Source of the DNA: Jaltomata sinuosa
Taxonomy: Eukaryota; Streptophyta; Magnoliopsida; Solanales; Solanaceae
Assembly: GCA_003996215.1 (NCBI GenBank)
Contig: QJPP01003568.1
Location: 168,031-232,030 of the forward strand
Reading direction: 5' to 3'
DNA length: 64,000 bases
How positions within the stretch are numbered: the stretch's first letter is position 1; each line of letters starts with the position of its first letter. Positions 21,685 to 32,519 of the stretch are shown one piece after another. A model generated the notes under the pieces. It ran no database searches, was not told the DNA's origin, and saw nothing but the letters and a program-made list of their open reading frames with translations. The position numbers and the translations under genes are program-made.

Positions 21685-22569
21685 TGATAATGCTCAAGTG
21701 TTCTCTCCTAGATAGAGGTGTCGATGATCATTAAGCAAAAAAAAATTTATATTATCTGAAGGGAGTTGGGGTTGATCCCATATGGAATGTTGACTAGCTA
21801 TGTCGATTGTAAAGAAAAGACTTCACAATGAGAGTAGTTTGTTTGTAACACAATAAAAGTAAATGAAGGGGTGATTGGGAAATTTGTCACAATTCGCAAT
21901 ACTATGCAAGACAATAAAATAAAAGCAGGTGTAAACAAGGAGAGAAGATGACTAGGGATGTGTATCCTGGTACTCGAATACGGGTTAGGGTGATTGCTCA
22001 TTCATATAAATTCTCGCTAAACAACATGGATAGCCTTGGTTTTAAGCATGATTATACATTTTTCGATCTAACAATCATATATTCAATAGTCTTATTTCAA
22101 GCACCATTGAATTAAACATTAAACAACCATGATATGCTTGGAGAGGTCACACCATCTCTAGCTTTAGACCCTTAAATGGGTGTTTCCGGTAAATTGAGCT
22201 ATTTCTAGCCTCAATTTAAGTGGAATCGCAAGTACCTACTAGCAATTTCACATCTGAAATTTTGAACTCCTCTCTAAAGTAAGAACACAACCAAGTTAAT
22301 TAAATCAATTTTTACAACTACCAATTTTAGAGATAAAACATGGTGAAATCACTACACCCATGTCATATTAGCAATAATAAACATAAATTATCAACACCCA
22401 TATCCATTTATCAAGCACCCATTATCAACATATCCCTAGATAAATGATTTAGCTACTTCTGCTAAAGGAATAAAGAATAATACCAAATGGGTAAGTCAAA
22501 TTTCCTTTCATTCAAGCTAAATATTCAATATCCAAGCTCAGTTTTTACAATAATGGTGATTCCTTTAGC
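21685..22569 (-). repeat. Truncated 5' LTR of left-arm Athila-type copy
   Basis: The minus-strand LTR end ...ATTATCA is at 21685. It matches the last ~850 bp of the 1500-bp LTR at 34950-36449. On the minus strand the LTR seems to run through the 38-bp spacer to about 22565 (TTGTAAAAACTGAG compares with about 32147-32160), then switches into the opposite arm. The first ~650 bp of the LTR are missing. Confidence 0.75.
22532..22569. other. Spacer at the centre of a long inverted duplication
   Basis: Left of it the sequence ends ...ATATTCAATAT, right of it begins ATATTGAATAT..., and the arms then diverge as reverse complements for at least 8.3 kb each (gypsy insertion removed). The 38-bp spacer itself is LTR sequence belonging to the left arm. 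Confidence 0.8.
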
Positions 22570-23417
22570 ATATTGAATATATAGCTTGAATGAAAGAGAA
22601 TTTAACTTACCCATGTGGCATTGTTCTTTATTCCTTTAGCATGAGTAGCTAAATCTCTTGTCTAGGTATGTGTTGATATGGGTGCTAGATAAATAGATAT
22701 GGGTGTTGCTAATTTGTGTTTATAATTGCAAATATAACATTGGTCTAGTGATTTCCCCATATTTTAACTCTAAACTTGATGGTTGTAAACATTGATTTAA
22801 TCAACTTGGTTGTGTTCTTTCTTGAGAAAGGATTTCACAATTTCAGATGTGAAATTGCTAGTGGGTACTTGGAATTCCACTTAGATTGAGGCTAGAAATA
22901 GCTCAATTCACCAGAAACACTCATTAAAGGGTCTAAAGGTAGAGATAGTATGACCTCCCCAAGCATATCTTGGTTGTTTAATGTTTAATTCAATGGTGCT
23001 TGAAATATGACTATTGAATATATGATTTTTAGATTGAAAGATGTATAAACATGCTTAAAACCAAGGCTATCCATGTCATTTAGTGTGAATTTATATAAAT
23101 GAGCAATCACCATGTCCCGTATTTGGGTGCTATTTGACACACATCCCTAGTCATCCTCTCTCCTTGTTTACACCCAATTGTTTTTTATTGTTTTGCTTTG
23201 AATTGCGAATTGTGACAAATTTCCCAATTCCCCCTTCCTTTACTCTTATTGTTTGCAAACAAATTACTCTTATTGTGAAGTCTTTTCTTTACAATCGACT
23301 TGGCTAGTCACCTATTCCTTATGGGATCGACCCCGACTCCCATTGGGTAATATAAAATTTGTTTTTGTTAATGATCGCCAATATATCCATCTTTGAGAGT
23401 ACACTTGAATGTTATCA
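22570..23417 (+). repeat. Truncated 5' LTR of right-arm copy
   Basis: It ends GAATGTTATCA at 23417 and matches the downstream part of the complete LTR at 34950-36449. The start is lost at the inverted-repeat junction. Confidence 0.78.
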
Positions 23418-23421
23418 AAAA

Positions 23422-23440
23422 TAGCGCCATTGCCGAGGAA
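23422..23440 (+). other. Primer-binding site, tRNA-Asp type (right arm)
   Basis: TAGCGCCATTGCCGAGGAA, four bases after the LTR end, matches the tRNA-Asp complement with a few changes that are G-to-A in the direction of CpG decay. Confidence 0.75.
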
Positions 23441-23542
23441 TTATGTTTGAATAGCCTTTTTGATTGTGAATTGAAATCACTTTGTAGAGTATTTGTTCTT
23501 TTTATTTGGTTTGTTGTTTTTTGTCAATTGCTTAGGCATCCC

Positions 23543-26080
23543 ATGAGGGAGGTGGACGACAATGAAAGTGTCAACGAAAGTCTCGATGGGTTCATGGATG
23601 CATCCAATGAACCATTGATAAAAGTGGGAGAAGGTCCAATCTGCCTAACGCCCATGGTTTGAATTGCAGTGTTCCACGTCACTAGCACAATGTTCCATCT
23701 GATACAATTGAAGGGGATGTTTGGAGGAGGAGCCCACAAAGATGCAAATAGTCACATCCAAAACTTTGTGGAGATATGCCAACCTTTCATCTTCAAAAAC
23801 ATACCCCAAAAGTCTATCCGACTACGTCTATTCCCCTTCTCTCTAACGAGAGAAGCCACGGCATGGTTGGAGAAATTTCTAGAGGGGTCAATCACCTCTT
23901 GGGCTGAGTTGGTAGATTCTTTAACGACTATATTTTTCCCTACATCACAGATGATGCATCTACGGGATGCGACTACAAACTTTCGCTACCTTCTCAATGA
24001 GCCTTTGCATGAGGCATGGTTGAGATTCAAGAAGAAACTTGTGTTGTGTCCCAACCATGGGTTGCCGGACAACATTTTTCTACAAAGCTTCTATAATACT
24101 TTAAACTCGATGAACAAGTATGTGGCCAACAACCTTGGGGGTGGAACTTTCATGGACTAACAATTTGAGTTCACCTCAGCCCTTCTATAGAGAATGACTA
24201 GGACTAACCAAGCTTGGCACACAAAGAGGCGGATGTTCCTACCTCAAGTGTGACCACATCCATTTTAACAAATGAGATGCAGAGAAAGGATAAAGAGAGG
24301 AATGAGACCATGGCAAAAATGATGATGCAAATAGACTTAATATCCAATCATATGATGGGGGCTTGTGGTACTTATACCTTGAATGATGTGAGTATATCAA
24401 AGATCAAGGCTAGTGATGATGATCTAATGACCATCGTGGATGGTAAACTTTGCTACCTGTCGGCGGGTTCTCATCCCGGGTATTATTGCCTGAGGGATGA
24501 GAATCAAGGTTGGAATAGGGAAAATGAACAAGATGGAAATTGGAGGGACCATGACAAAGAGGATGATATATACAATCACCGGAGCTCCAATCCTTACATA
24601 CCTCCAAATAAGTTGGACTCCTTATATACACCGACCAAAAGCAATCCTGGGCACTCAAAGATTGAGTACATGTTGTCCTTGGTGTTGAAGAAGGTAGAAA
24701 CTACAAATACCGGGGTTAGTGAGCTTAAAAGCAAAGTTTCAAATCTTCATTAAACTGTGAGCTCTCATTCAGCCTCAATCAAGCATCTTGAGGCTCAAAT
24801 GAATCCGAGAATGAAGGGAACACTCTCTAGTGACACCACAACCAATCCTAAAAATGATTTTCATGTTATGGCTATTATTACTAGAGGTGGAAGAATGAGT
24901 GGTGTGGTGGAATAGCCCGTTGTTGAGAAGCTGACTGTTGTAGTGAAAAGGCCTAGTGTTGACCCTATTGTGGAGTCGTGTGAAAAAAGAAGAAAAGGTT
25001 GCACGTGACAAAGATGTTGTAGAACCGGATGTTGGGGTGAATATTGGTGCACCCAAAGTTCTAGTGAATGTTGATGTTGTTGATGAGAGGGAAGAGGCTG
25101 AATCTCCTCCCAAAGTGACCATTGATATTGAGGAGGAACCTCCTATTGCTTAAAGTGTGCTGATCACACTACCAAGGGACCTCCTTCATACAATCAAAGG
25201 TTAATTAAGAAGAAGGAAGAGAACAAATTCAATAAATTTTTTGACATGTTCAGCAAGCTTTGGATAAATATTCCTTTGGTTAAATCCTTAACACAAATGT
25301 CGAGGTATGCAGAATTTATGAAAGAGTTGCTCAAGAAGAAGAAGATTATTTATGTGGGAACCATTGAGATCTCATACAGCTGTAGCGCTGTGATGACGTG
25401 TAATGTAGCAACAAAATAGGATGACCTAGGTGCATTCACCATACCGTGTACTATTGGGCTATTTATGTTTCATAAGGCCTTGTGTGACTTCGGGGCGAAC
25501 ATCAACTTGATGCCCCTAATGATCTTCAAGAAGGTAGGATTGGGTACACCCAAACCTACATCTATGTGGCTACTCATTGCTGATCGGTCCATTAAGCATC
25601 CGGTAGAGATCATATTTGATGTATTGGTAAAGGTCGACAAGTTTATTCTCCTGGAAGACTTCATGATCTTAGACTATGAAGTAGATGTTAAGGTGACTAT
25701 CATCTTGGGGAGACCACTATTAGCCACGGGGAGAGCACTCATAGACGTTGAACTCGGTGAACTCAAATTTTTAGTGGGAAACAAGGTAGTGATATTTAAT
25801 GTATGCCAACCCACAAAGCCTCCAGATTAATTGCGGGTAGTCTCGGTGATCGATGTTAAGGGAAAGGTTTATCATGCCCTTGAGGAGTGTGAAATGGGCA
25901 AGATGCCCAAGTTTAAATAGTTTCCAAGTCGGCAACATGATGATGTTTTGAGGATGTTGAAGAAGCAATTCCCCTTCTTGGGATGGGGCAACGCCGATAG
26001 GTTGGCTTTCTATCCGACAATGACTAAGGTTAAGGTCCTATTGTCGAGCTGCGATGTAAAATCAAGCGCTTCTTGGAAGG
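23543..26080 (+). pseudogene. gag-protease of Athila-type element, broken (right arm)
   Basis: Begins ATG at 23543 (MREVDDNESVNESLDG...). A stop at 23660 interrupts the N-terminus. 23669-24160 holds the capsid part (GSITSWAELVDSLTT, NEPLHEAWLRFKKKL). After a stop at 24160 and a frame change, 24214-24753 carries the MAKMMMQIDL and HPGYYCLRDENQGW segments. 24956-25153 is an acidic linker, and 25465-25830 the protease with CDFGANINLMPL (catalytic D-S/T-G region altered to DFG) and ILGRPLLAT. Intact relatives make one polyprotein of about 840 codons. Not functional. Confidence 0.85.
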
Positions 26081-27880
26081 CAACCCAAGTGTTTTTACTT
26101 TGCTTTTGGTTATCTTTTGTTATTTTTGGTTTGGTTTAGGAATACATGTAGAAGAAAAATAAGCTAGAGGAATAATAGGGCAAAACGGGGGATGTGTAGA
26201 GGTCCATGCAGTTTGCACAAGCCATTGTGCACATTGCACAGCCCTACGTACTCCAAAACAGAAACCTGGGAAGAAAAATGTAAAGCAGCGGAGATGTGCG
26301 CTGGGCTGTGCGGTTCGCACATGCCTAAGTGTGCATCGCACCTCCTCCGCACCATAGAACAGAAAGCTGGCCAAGTTTGGGGAATGAAAAAGTGAGGTGC
26401 AAAGCGACATGTGGTCCACACAAGGGCTTATGGAAATTGTACATCGCGGTGCACAAAGGTATGTTTTAAATTTTTAATTGGCCTACCCGGTTGACCGACC
26501 CAACCCGGAGACTGACCCGACTAATTTTTCTTTTTCTTTTCCCTTTTAAACTGCCACCTTCACCCTTATTCTCCCATAATTCTCCCTCAACTCTGTAAAT
26601 TATCTCTCAAAATAATCCACAAATCCCTCAAACTTCTCCCCAAATCCTCTCCTCCTTTCGCCCACACTACACTTCCTCTCCACCTAAGCATCACCATAGT
26701 TTTTCTCTAGGCAAAATCATTGTCACCATTGTTGCACCTTCAAAAGCTTCAATTTTTGCTTCTCTTCTCTTAATCTTCACTTATGGTAAGTTCCCTGACA
26801 TTAAATACATGCTTTTATGTTGATTAGGAACTCATATTGTGAAGCATTCTTGTTAAAATTGTCATGATGATTTTGGGTGAGATCCGAAACTTTTGGGTCC
26901 CTAATTTTGGGTTTTTATTGTGGATTTTGCTTTGTATCAACTTGGTAGAACTTGAAATTGTGATAATGCATGTCAATTGCAGTAGTTTTTAGCCTTGAAA
27001 ATCTGTGTTTAGGGTGAGTTTGAGTAACCAACTTATGATTGACGCATGATTTGGACCTATGATAGATTGGGTGAGGTTATTCTTAAGGGCAAATCATCAT
27101 TTTTCATGAAGTTTTGTTGAAAATTTATGATTGGGGCTAAAATTTGCTACTACTCGTATACCCATGATCTTTGTTGAATAATTTTGACTAGGTGTATGAT
27201 CTTGTACGGGGAGGTAGACATTGTTGTTAAACTTTTGTGCCTAATTGTTGCAGTTGAAGGCTTGATGTTCCCGATGATAGACGAGATAACGTCCTTCTTA
27301 AGGGAAATCGTTATGTTCTTCTTTTGTTTGTAAATTGTGTTAATGAAATTTTGGGGAAGTCTGACTACCCAGATAAATTGGTGGTTATATTATGTTTTAC
27401 CTTATTTGCTTAACTGCTGGTTTATTGCGTGGTGCGAAGTGCGTAAAGAAAATCTTGCTCTATGAATCACATGCGTAATTCACAAGAACACAAGGAACCT
27501 AAAATTCTAAATTTTTTCCTTGTGCGTTTCAAATGTGACGCGTATCTTGATGTGCGTAATGCACAACGCATTGCACCATGATAATGAAAGATTGCCATTT
27601 TAATGCTTCGAGGGGCAAAGCTTTGTGTGACACACACTCTGGATGGTGCAGTCTGTACCATCTTCGTATCTAAAAGAAAAATAATTGAAGGTTTCTGTTA
27701 GCTTGTGTGAAGTCACATGCGACGCATACTCTTTTTGGTGTGGTTTGCACATGGTCCACACGAGCCATCAGTTACCTATTTTGTTTTTCTACTCCTTTGC
27801 ATTCCGTTTGTGTAGTTTGTTGGTTTCTTCATTGTGTACAGATACCTAGTGCCTGATGCTAACCTCCATTTGTAGGATTA
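26081..27880 (+). repeat. Spacer between gag-protease and env-like ORF (right arm)
   Basis: Non-coding. It starts with the conserved AATCAAGCGCTTCTTGG block and hairpin (26058-26091). Palindrome patches built on GTGCG/CGCAC lie at about 26190-26450 and 27430-27760, with an intervening pyrimidine-rich then AT-rich stretch. No reverse transcriptase sequence. Confidence 0.7.
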
Positions 27881-27891
27881 TGCCTTCCAAT

Positions 27892-29600
27892 AGGCGCCAC
27901 TAAAAGATCTATGCCTCAAATCAAGCTTTAACATCCACAAATATAGGCTTTCCTACGCAAGATGAGAGTCATACTGAGCATGCAATCTGATTTGGCCTCA
28001 AGTGGATGGAGGCATATAATCTGAAGTTTTAGGAGAACCAACCAATATTGAAAGAAAAAGAGTTAGAAGTGGAAGTATTTGTAGCTGATTTCCAAAATAT
28101 CCACAAGCAGTTTTGAACGAATCTGGACCTACTTCGCCAAGACTCCAGGCCCATATTTCCTTGAGTTGGTGCAGGAATTATATGCCTCTTTTCGGTCTAG
28201 GAAAGACATTCGAATGCATTAGGGTCAGATAATCAAGCTCCCATGTCTCAATTCTATTTGGGTGAGAGGAAATAAAATAGGCATCACACCTGCGACCATT
28301 CATTTTGCTATATGGGATGATGAACCAGTCCCAGAGTGGCAATACATGGAGCGTGTAGCTAAAATAGAGGACCAATATGAGTGGGTTGCAAGTATAATCA
28401 CCGAGGGAACCCCTCTTTATGCCATTTCAAAAGGGCCCATTCATCCCTCTGACCTCAAGTTTGAAGCTCGGATATGGTTAGATTTTGTGTGCACACGACT
28501 CATTCCAACCGGTCATAAAACAAAGGTGACTATAGAGGTGGCTATTTTGATTGCTTGTGTCATGACTGGTCTTTCATTACATGAAGGGGAAATAATAGCC
28601 GAACAACTTAAGAGGAGTGAAAGGTAAGATAACACCTCTATGGCCTTTCTTGTTCTCATTTGCCTCATTTGTTTCTAAGAAAACTGCCCACGAATTCATT
28701 CCTTGGATAAAACTAGTCGGGCTAAGGGAATGGTTCAATTGGATACTAGGCGAGATAAATATGCCCCGCTTGTCAAGAAAAGACACCTCACTCAAATCCC
28801 AAGTGCTATGGGAAAATCTGAGATTGTTTTTTCTAATCAATTGGACAGTCCATCCACGTCTCGGGAGTCATCAAACATCAACCACATGTCTCTCCCAACA
28901 ATATCTACCTCAGGTAATTTACTTAAACATGGTCGCCTTGTTGAACATAATGAGCATCACTTGCACAAGGAGGCTAAGGACATCCCTCACATGATTCAAT
29001 TCGCCATTAACTTAGCTTTGAAGCCAATAGTATCAAGCATGAGCAAGCTTTGTGATAGAATAGATACCATATAAGTGGAGGTTGATGAGCTTAGGCAAGT
29101 AATACAATATGTTGAGCCAAAAATCCCTAATTGGGATCTTAATTTACCACACTTGAACTCTACGTCCTCTCTATAGGTTGATAGCATTCCTGATGATTGG
29201 TGCACAGTTCAGACCCAAATGATGACGACAGTGCCTCATAAATTCAAACAGTGTTTGATGCACCATCAACACAGCAATATCTGGATCCTCCTGATTTGAA
29301 TGTGCCTAAATAGAGGAAGCTACCTAGGCCAAGTTGGTTACCCTCACCACCTTCTTATCAGGAAAAATAGTATGTGGATGACCCTCTTGGCCCCCTTAAG
29401 CTTCCATGGAACCTGCAACACCCCAGTTGGCAGGTTTTCAAATTGACCTAGAGCATGCTTATATCGCACCACAAGCATCACTACCACCTCGATCTCATGA
29501 GCTACCTCAGCGGGGTTACTCAAGGAGGCATCATCGCCACTATTAGCATCACCAGGGAGTTTTTGCACTCATTCTTATCGGTCTAATTTTTGTGCATCGA
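27892..29600 (+). pseudogene. env-like ORF of Athila-type element, broken (right arm)
   Basis: It starts around an MPSNRR segment. 28262-28627 is the best-preserved part: a W-L-D-F-V-C-T-R-L-I-P-T-G-H-K-T stretch, then ILIACVMTGLSLHEGEIIAE. This resembles the 'putative plant transposon protein' domain (PF20167-like) often found in the env-like position of plant gypsy elements. 28703-29074 continues in another frame with a Ser-rich region and a helical segment. Stops and frameshifts break it. Its role is unknown even in intact elements; no transmembrane segment or signal peptide is convincing here. Confidence 0.6.
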
Positions 29601-31469
29601 GGGCTATGCTTACTTTGAGTTTGAAAGGGTCTGTAATTATTGATCACTCACTTGTGCTTGATGATATTGCCTTACCATGCCTTTTGATTATTATTTTATG
29701 CTTAATTGTGCCCTCGCTAGGCTTTATGTTTAATCTTTATTAAGTGTTAGGTTAGTTTTACACATCCCCATTGTTTCACTACTCATGCCTCGCAAATGCG
29801 CTAAGGGCCTACGCTAAGGCTTCTTTTTCAAATGATTCATGAGCGCATAAATTTGGTTGTCGCCTTGTTAATAGTAGTTTAGAAATCAACTCCGAGGGTT
29901 TTCTTAATACCACGATTCTTTCCAAAGGAGAAAAATATTTTCTTTATTTTCTTTTCTTTTCTTTGGTTTTTGTGTCGAACTGGGTTGGTGTTTCCCTATT
30001 ATGGATTGAGAGTCGACTTTCTAAAGGGAAAATGCCAAGTTTTAGTTTAATTTGAGTCTATAGTGTGCTTGTCTAAAAATTAACCCACCGAATAAGCATT
30101 CTCTTGTCATGACTTGCACACTCTCATTTTAACTTGATCGATTCACAAATAAGTGTGTAATAAACTCGGAATAGCTTGTTAAAAGTCATTTATCCCAATT
30201 GATTTTGAAACTAATGAAAGAAGCCTTGTGGCATGATTCCTTATGTGGTGAGGCTCTACCCTTATTCTTTTGCATATGTGTCATCTAGAACTTGCCCTGA
30301 TTGTCATTTAAGGCGAAATTCTAGGTGTGACAGAGCTTGGAAAATGATCTTAGGCCCTTTTTGATAGCCACTTCACCAAAATGACTTTCCTCGACATCAA
30401 CCCTAGTGAACCCCTTTGAGCTTGTAACCGTTCTTTGACACTTTAACCTTTTTGGAACCTCTATCTTGGCACCCTTCCTCCCTAATTGCTTGAATGTGAA
30501 ATGTAGGCTAAAAGCCTAAGTTTGGGGGAAATGAAAAGACAATATAGATAAATGCCTAAGTTTGGGGGTGTATGTGATGAATGAGGAGAAGAAAAGGGAT
30601 GTACTTCAAAGTGAAAAGTAGCACCTTAAGTTTGAACTGAAAATTGCTCCAAATGGTTCAATCCAATGACCAAAATGAAAAGAATGAATAGGTTCTACCA
30701 AATGAAGGTGATACAAGGAGTTTTAAATGATCATGATTGAAAAGAAGAAGCGTTGGTTGTGTGAGGGAGAACTAAGGTGAAGTCAAAAGTGGAAAATGTG
30801 AGTGGTGTTGAAATAATAACAAAGAGAATTAGGGAGGTGTAGTCACTTAGCCAAATTAAATACTAACCTTAGCCCTAGCGAATATTGTATCCCACAAGTC
30901 CTTAGTGATTCCGAGCTTGGCCACCCTACATTAGTGGCGATTTACATGAAGGGCAAGCCTATGGTTTGACATATGTGCACTTGAACTTCTTTGATAGACT
31001 GAAAGTCTTCTTAGTTCTCTTATAGCCCCTTTGTTTTGTGAATTGCATGATTGTGAGGGGGATTCTCTCTTGTGGTGAGTGTCATCATGCACTCGAATTG
31101 AATTATGAAGTCTCTATTTTAATTAAGAGAAATGAATGAGACATGTTGTGTGGCGAATCTCGCGGCAAACCTTGATGGTCCATACCAATGACTTGAGAAG
31201 CTTAATCTCTTGTTTTGAATGACAAAATTCCCTTAATTTTTAAATGTAAATGAAGTCCTTTTGAAAATGTTTTGAAAGGATCAATTGCATTGATAACGTG
31301 GTGGTTCAAATTGAGATAAGCATAGTAGTCAAGTCTTTTTGTTTGAGTCTTTTTGTTTATTCTTTTTCTTAGTTTTTAGAATAGAGTAGACTTTTGTGCG
31401 TTGATTGAGTTCTAGAAAAGAATTCATTCCTGACCTTGTGAGTATCTTGCTCGAGGACAAGCAATAGTT
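29601..31469 (+). repeat. 3' non-coding region of right-arm copy
   Basis: No gene seen. Two copies of CCTAAGTTTGGGGG (30515, 30555) precede the real tract at 31470. The reverse complement of window bases 1-1440 aligns here. Confidence 0.72.
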
Positions 31470-31483
31470 CAAGTTTGGGGGTT
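31470..31483 (+). other. Polypurine tract of Athila-type copy
   Basis: CAAGTTTGGGGGTT directly abuts the LTR start TGATAAGTCGG, as expected for plus-strand priming. Confidence 0.75.
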
Positions 31484-32171
31484 TGATAAGTCGGTAATGT
31501 ACCAACTTACTGAGCATTTAATCATGAATTATTTCTATGTTTTGATAAGATTTAGAGGTTCTTATGGCCTTTTTTTGATGTGTATGCAGGTACTTGTAAT
31601 TAAAGATAGAAAATAAGGAAATGGACACAAAAAGAGCGTAAAAGGAGTTGAAGTTTGAAGTAATCAAACAAGATGAAGATTCTGCCAAAGGGTATTGTTC
31701 TCGTACGACACACACAATCATTGGTGCAGTCCGCACCTCTCACATCATAAGGCTCAGTGTTAGCCAAAGAATCTATTAAGGGAAGCGGCCATTGTGCGAC
31801 GTGCACATTGCCCGGTGCGAACATCACCCTACTTCACATGTAGCTCTCAAATCAAGGCAAGTCACTAGTTCACTGAATGAAGTTATGCGATACACACATC
31901 AAGATGTGTGAACCGTATGTCGCGCCGCACAGCTCTTAAAAGGCATTTTTGTCCAATTTGGTGTGACGTTTTGGGAATATTCTAAAACCCATTTCAGGCA
32001 TAATTTTGTACAATTTTTGAATTGTTTTTGAAATAGAATTGAATAGTTTTTGAGTAGTGAGAAAGTTTTCTCTCCAAGAAGAATAAGTGGGTTTCACTCC
32101 AATTCCTTCTTCCTAACTTTTGGAATTGTCATTTTTGTAAAAACAGAGTTTGGATGATGCAAGTCCGGAAA
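31484..32171 (+). repeat. Truncated 3' LTR of right-arm copy
   Basis: It starts TGATAAGTCGGTAATG and matches the first ~690 bp of the LTR at 34950, including its GTGCG palindrome patch (about 31690-31930). Homology is lost near 32171, so the second half is missing. Confidence 0.7.
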
Positions 32172-32519
32172 GTACTTATTACACGAAAGGATTTCTACTT
32201 GACATCAAGAGTTTAGAGTGTTTCAAGAAAGTAATGAAACTAAGAATCAATTCAAGAAATGTTTAACATTATGTTTTAGGGTCTTTTTATGATGTACTTG
32301 TAATTAAGGGCATTTACGTCTTTTCATATCATAGCTAACCCTAGTAGTATAAATAGAAAATTATGGAGATTCTTTGGAAGAGAATATTTTTAGGTTGATA
32401 CTCTTTATAAATTTTGTGGGTCTATCCCTTTATCTCTATAATAGATCTCTCTTGAATATCTTTTGGTAAGATTATTCATGTATGAGTTCAATTCTCTTCT
32501 CCCTTTAATTTAATCATGT
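32172..32519. other. Unassigned fragment, possibly LTR-derived
   Basis: About 350 bp that matches neither neighbouring LTR. It holds a TATA-like GTATAAATAGA near 32347 followed by T-rich sequence, which resembles the promoter part of an LTR, but no ends were found. No gene. Confidence 0.3.

Larger units (their letters stand above)
17584..22531 (-). mobile_element. Athila-type copy, 5' half (left arm of inverted duplication)
   Basis: A minus-strand copy running from a truncated 5' LTR near 22531 through PBS, broken gag-protease and a spacer to 17584, then continuing at 3314-1 on the far side of the gypsy insertion. It is collinear with 22570-31000 in inverted orientation. The distance from the junction to the LTR end is 846 bp here and 847 bp in the partner, and to the gag ATG 970 and 973 bp. 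Confidence 0.85.
22570..32171 (+). mobile_element. Athila-type copy (right arm of inverted duplication)
   Basis: A plus-strand element: truncated 5' LTR 22570-23417, PBS, broken gag-protease, spacer, broken env-like ORF, 1.9-kb non-coding region, polypurine tract, truncated 3' LTR. No reverse transcriptase or integrase is visible between gag-protease and the env-like ORF. The window's left arm is its inverted partner from 22570 to about 30885, where the partner leaves the window. Arm sequences have diverged substantially (many amino-acid differences and separate frameshifts), so the duplication is old or the two copies were distinct before joining. Confidence 0.82.
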
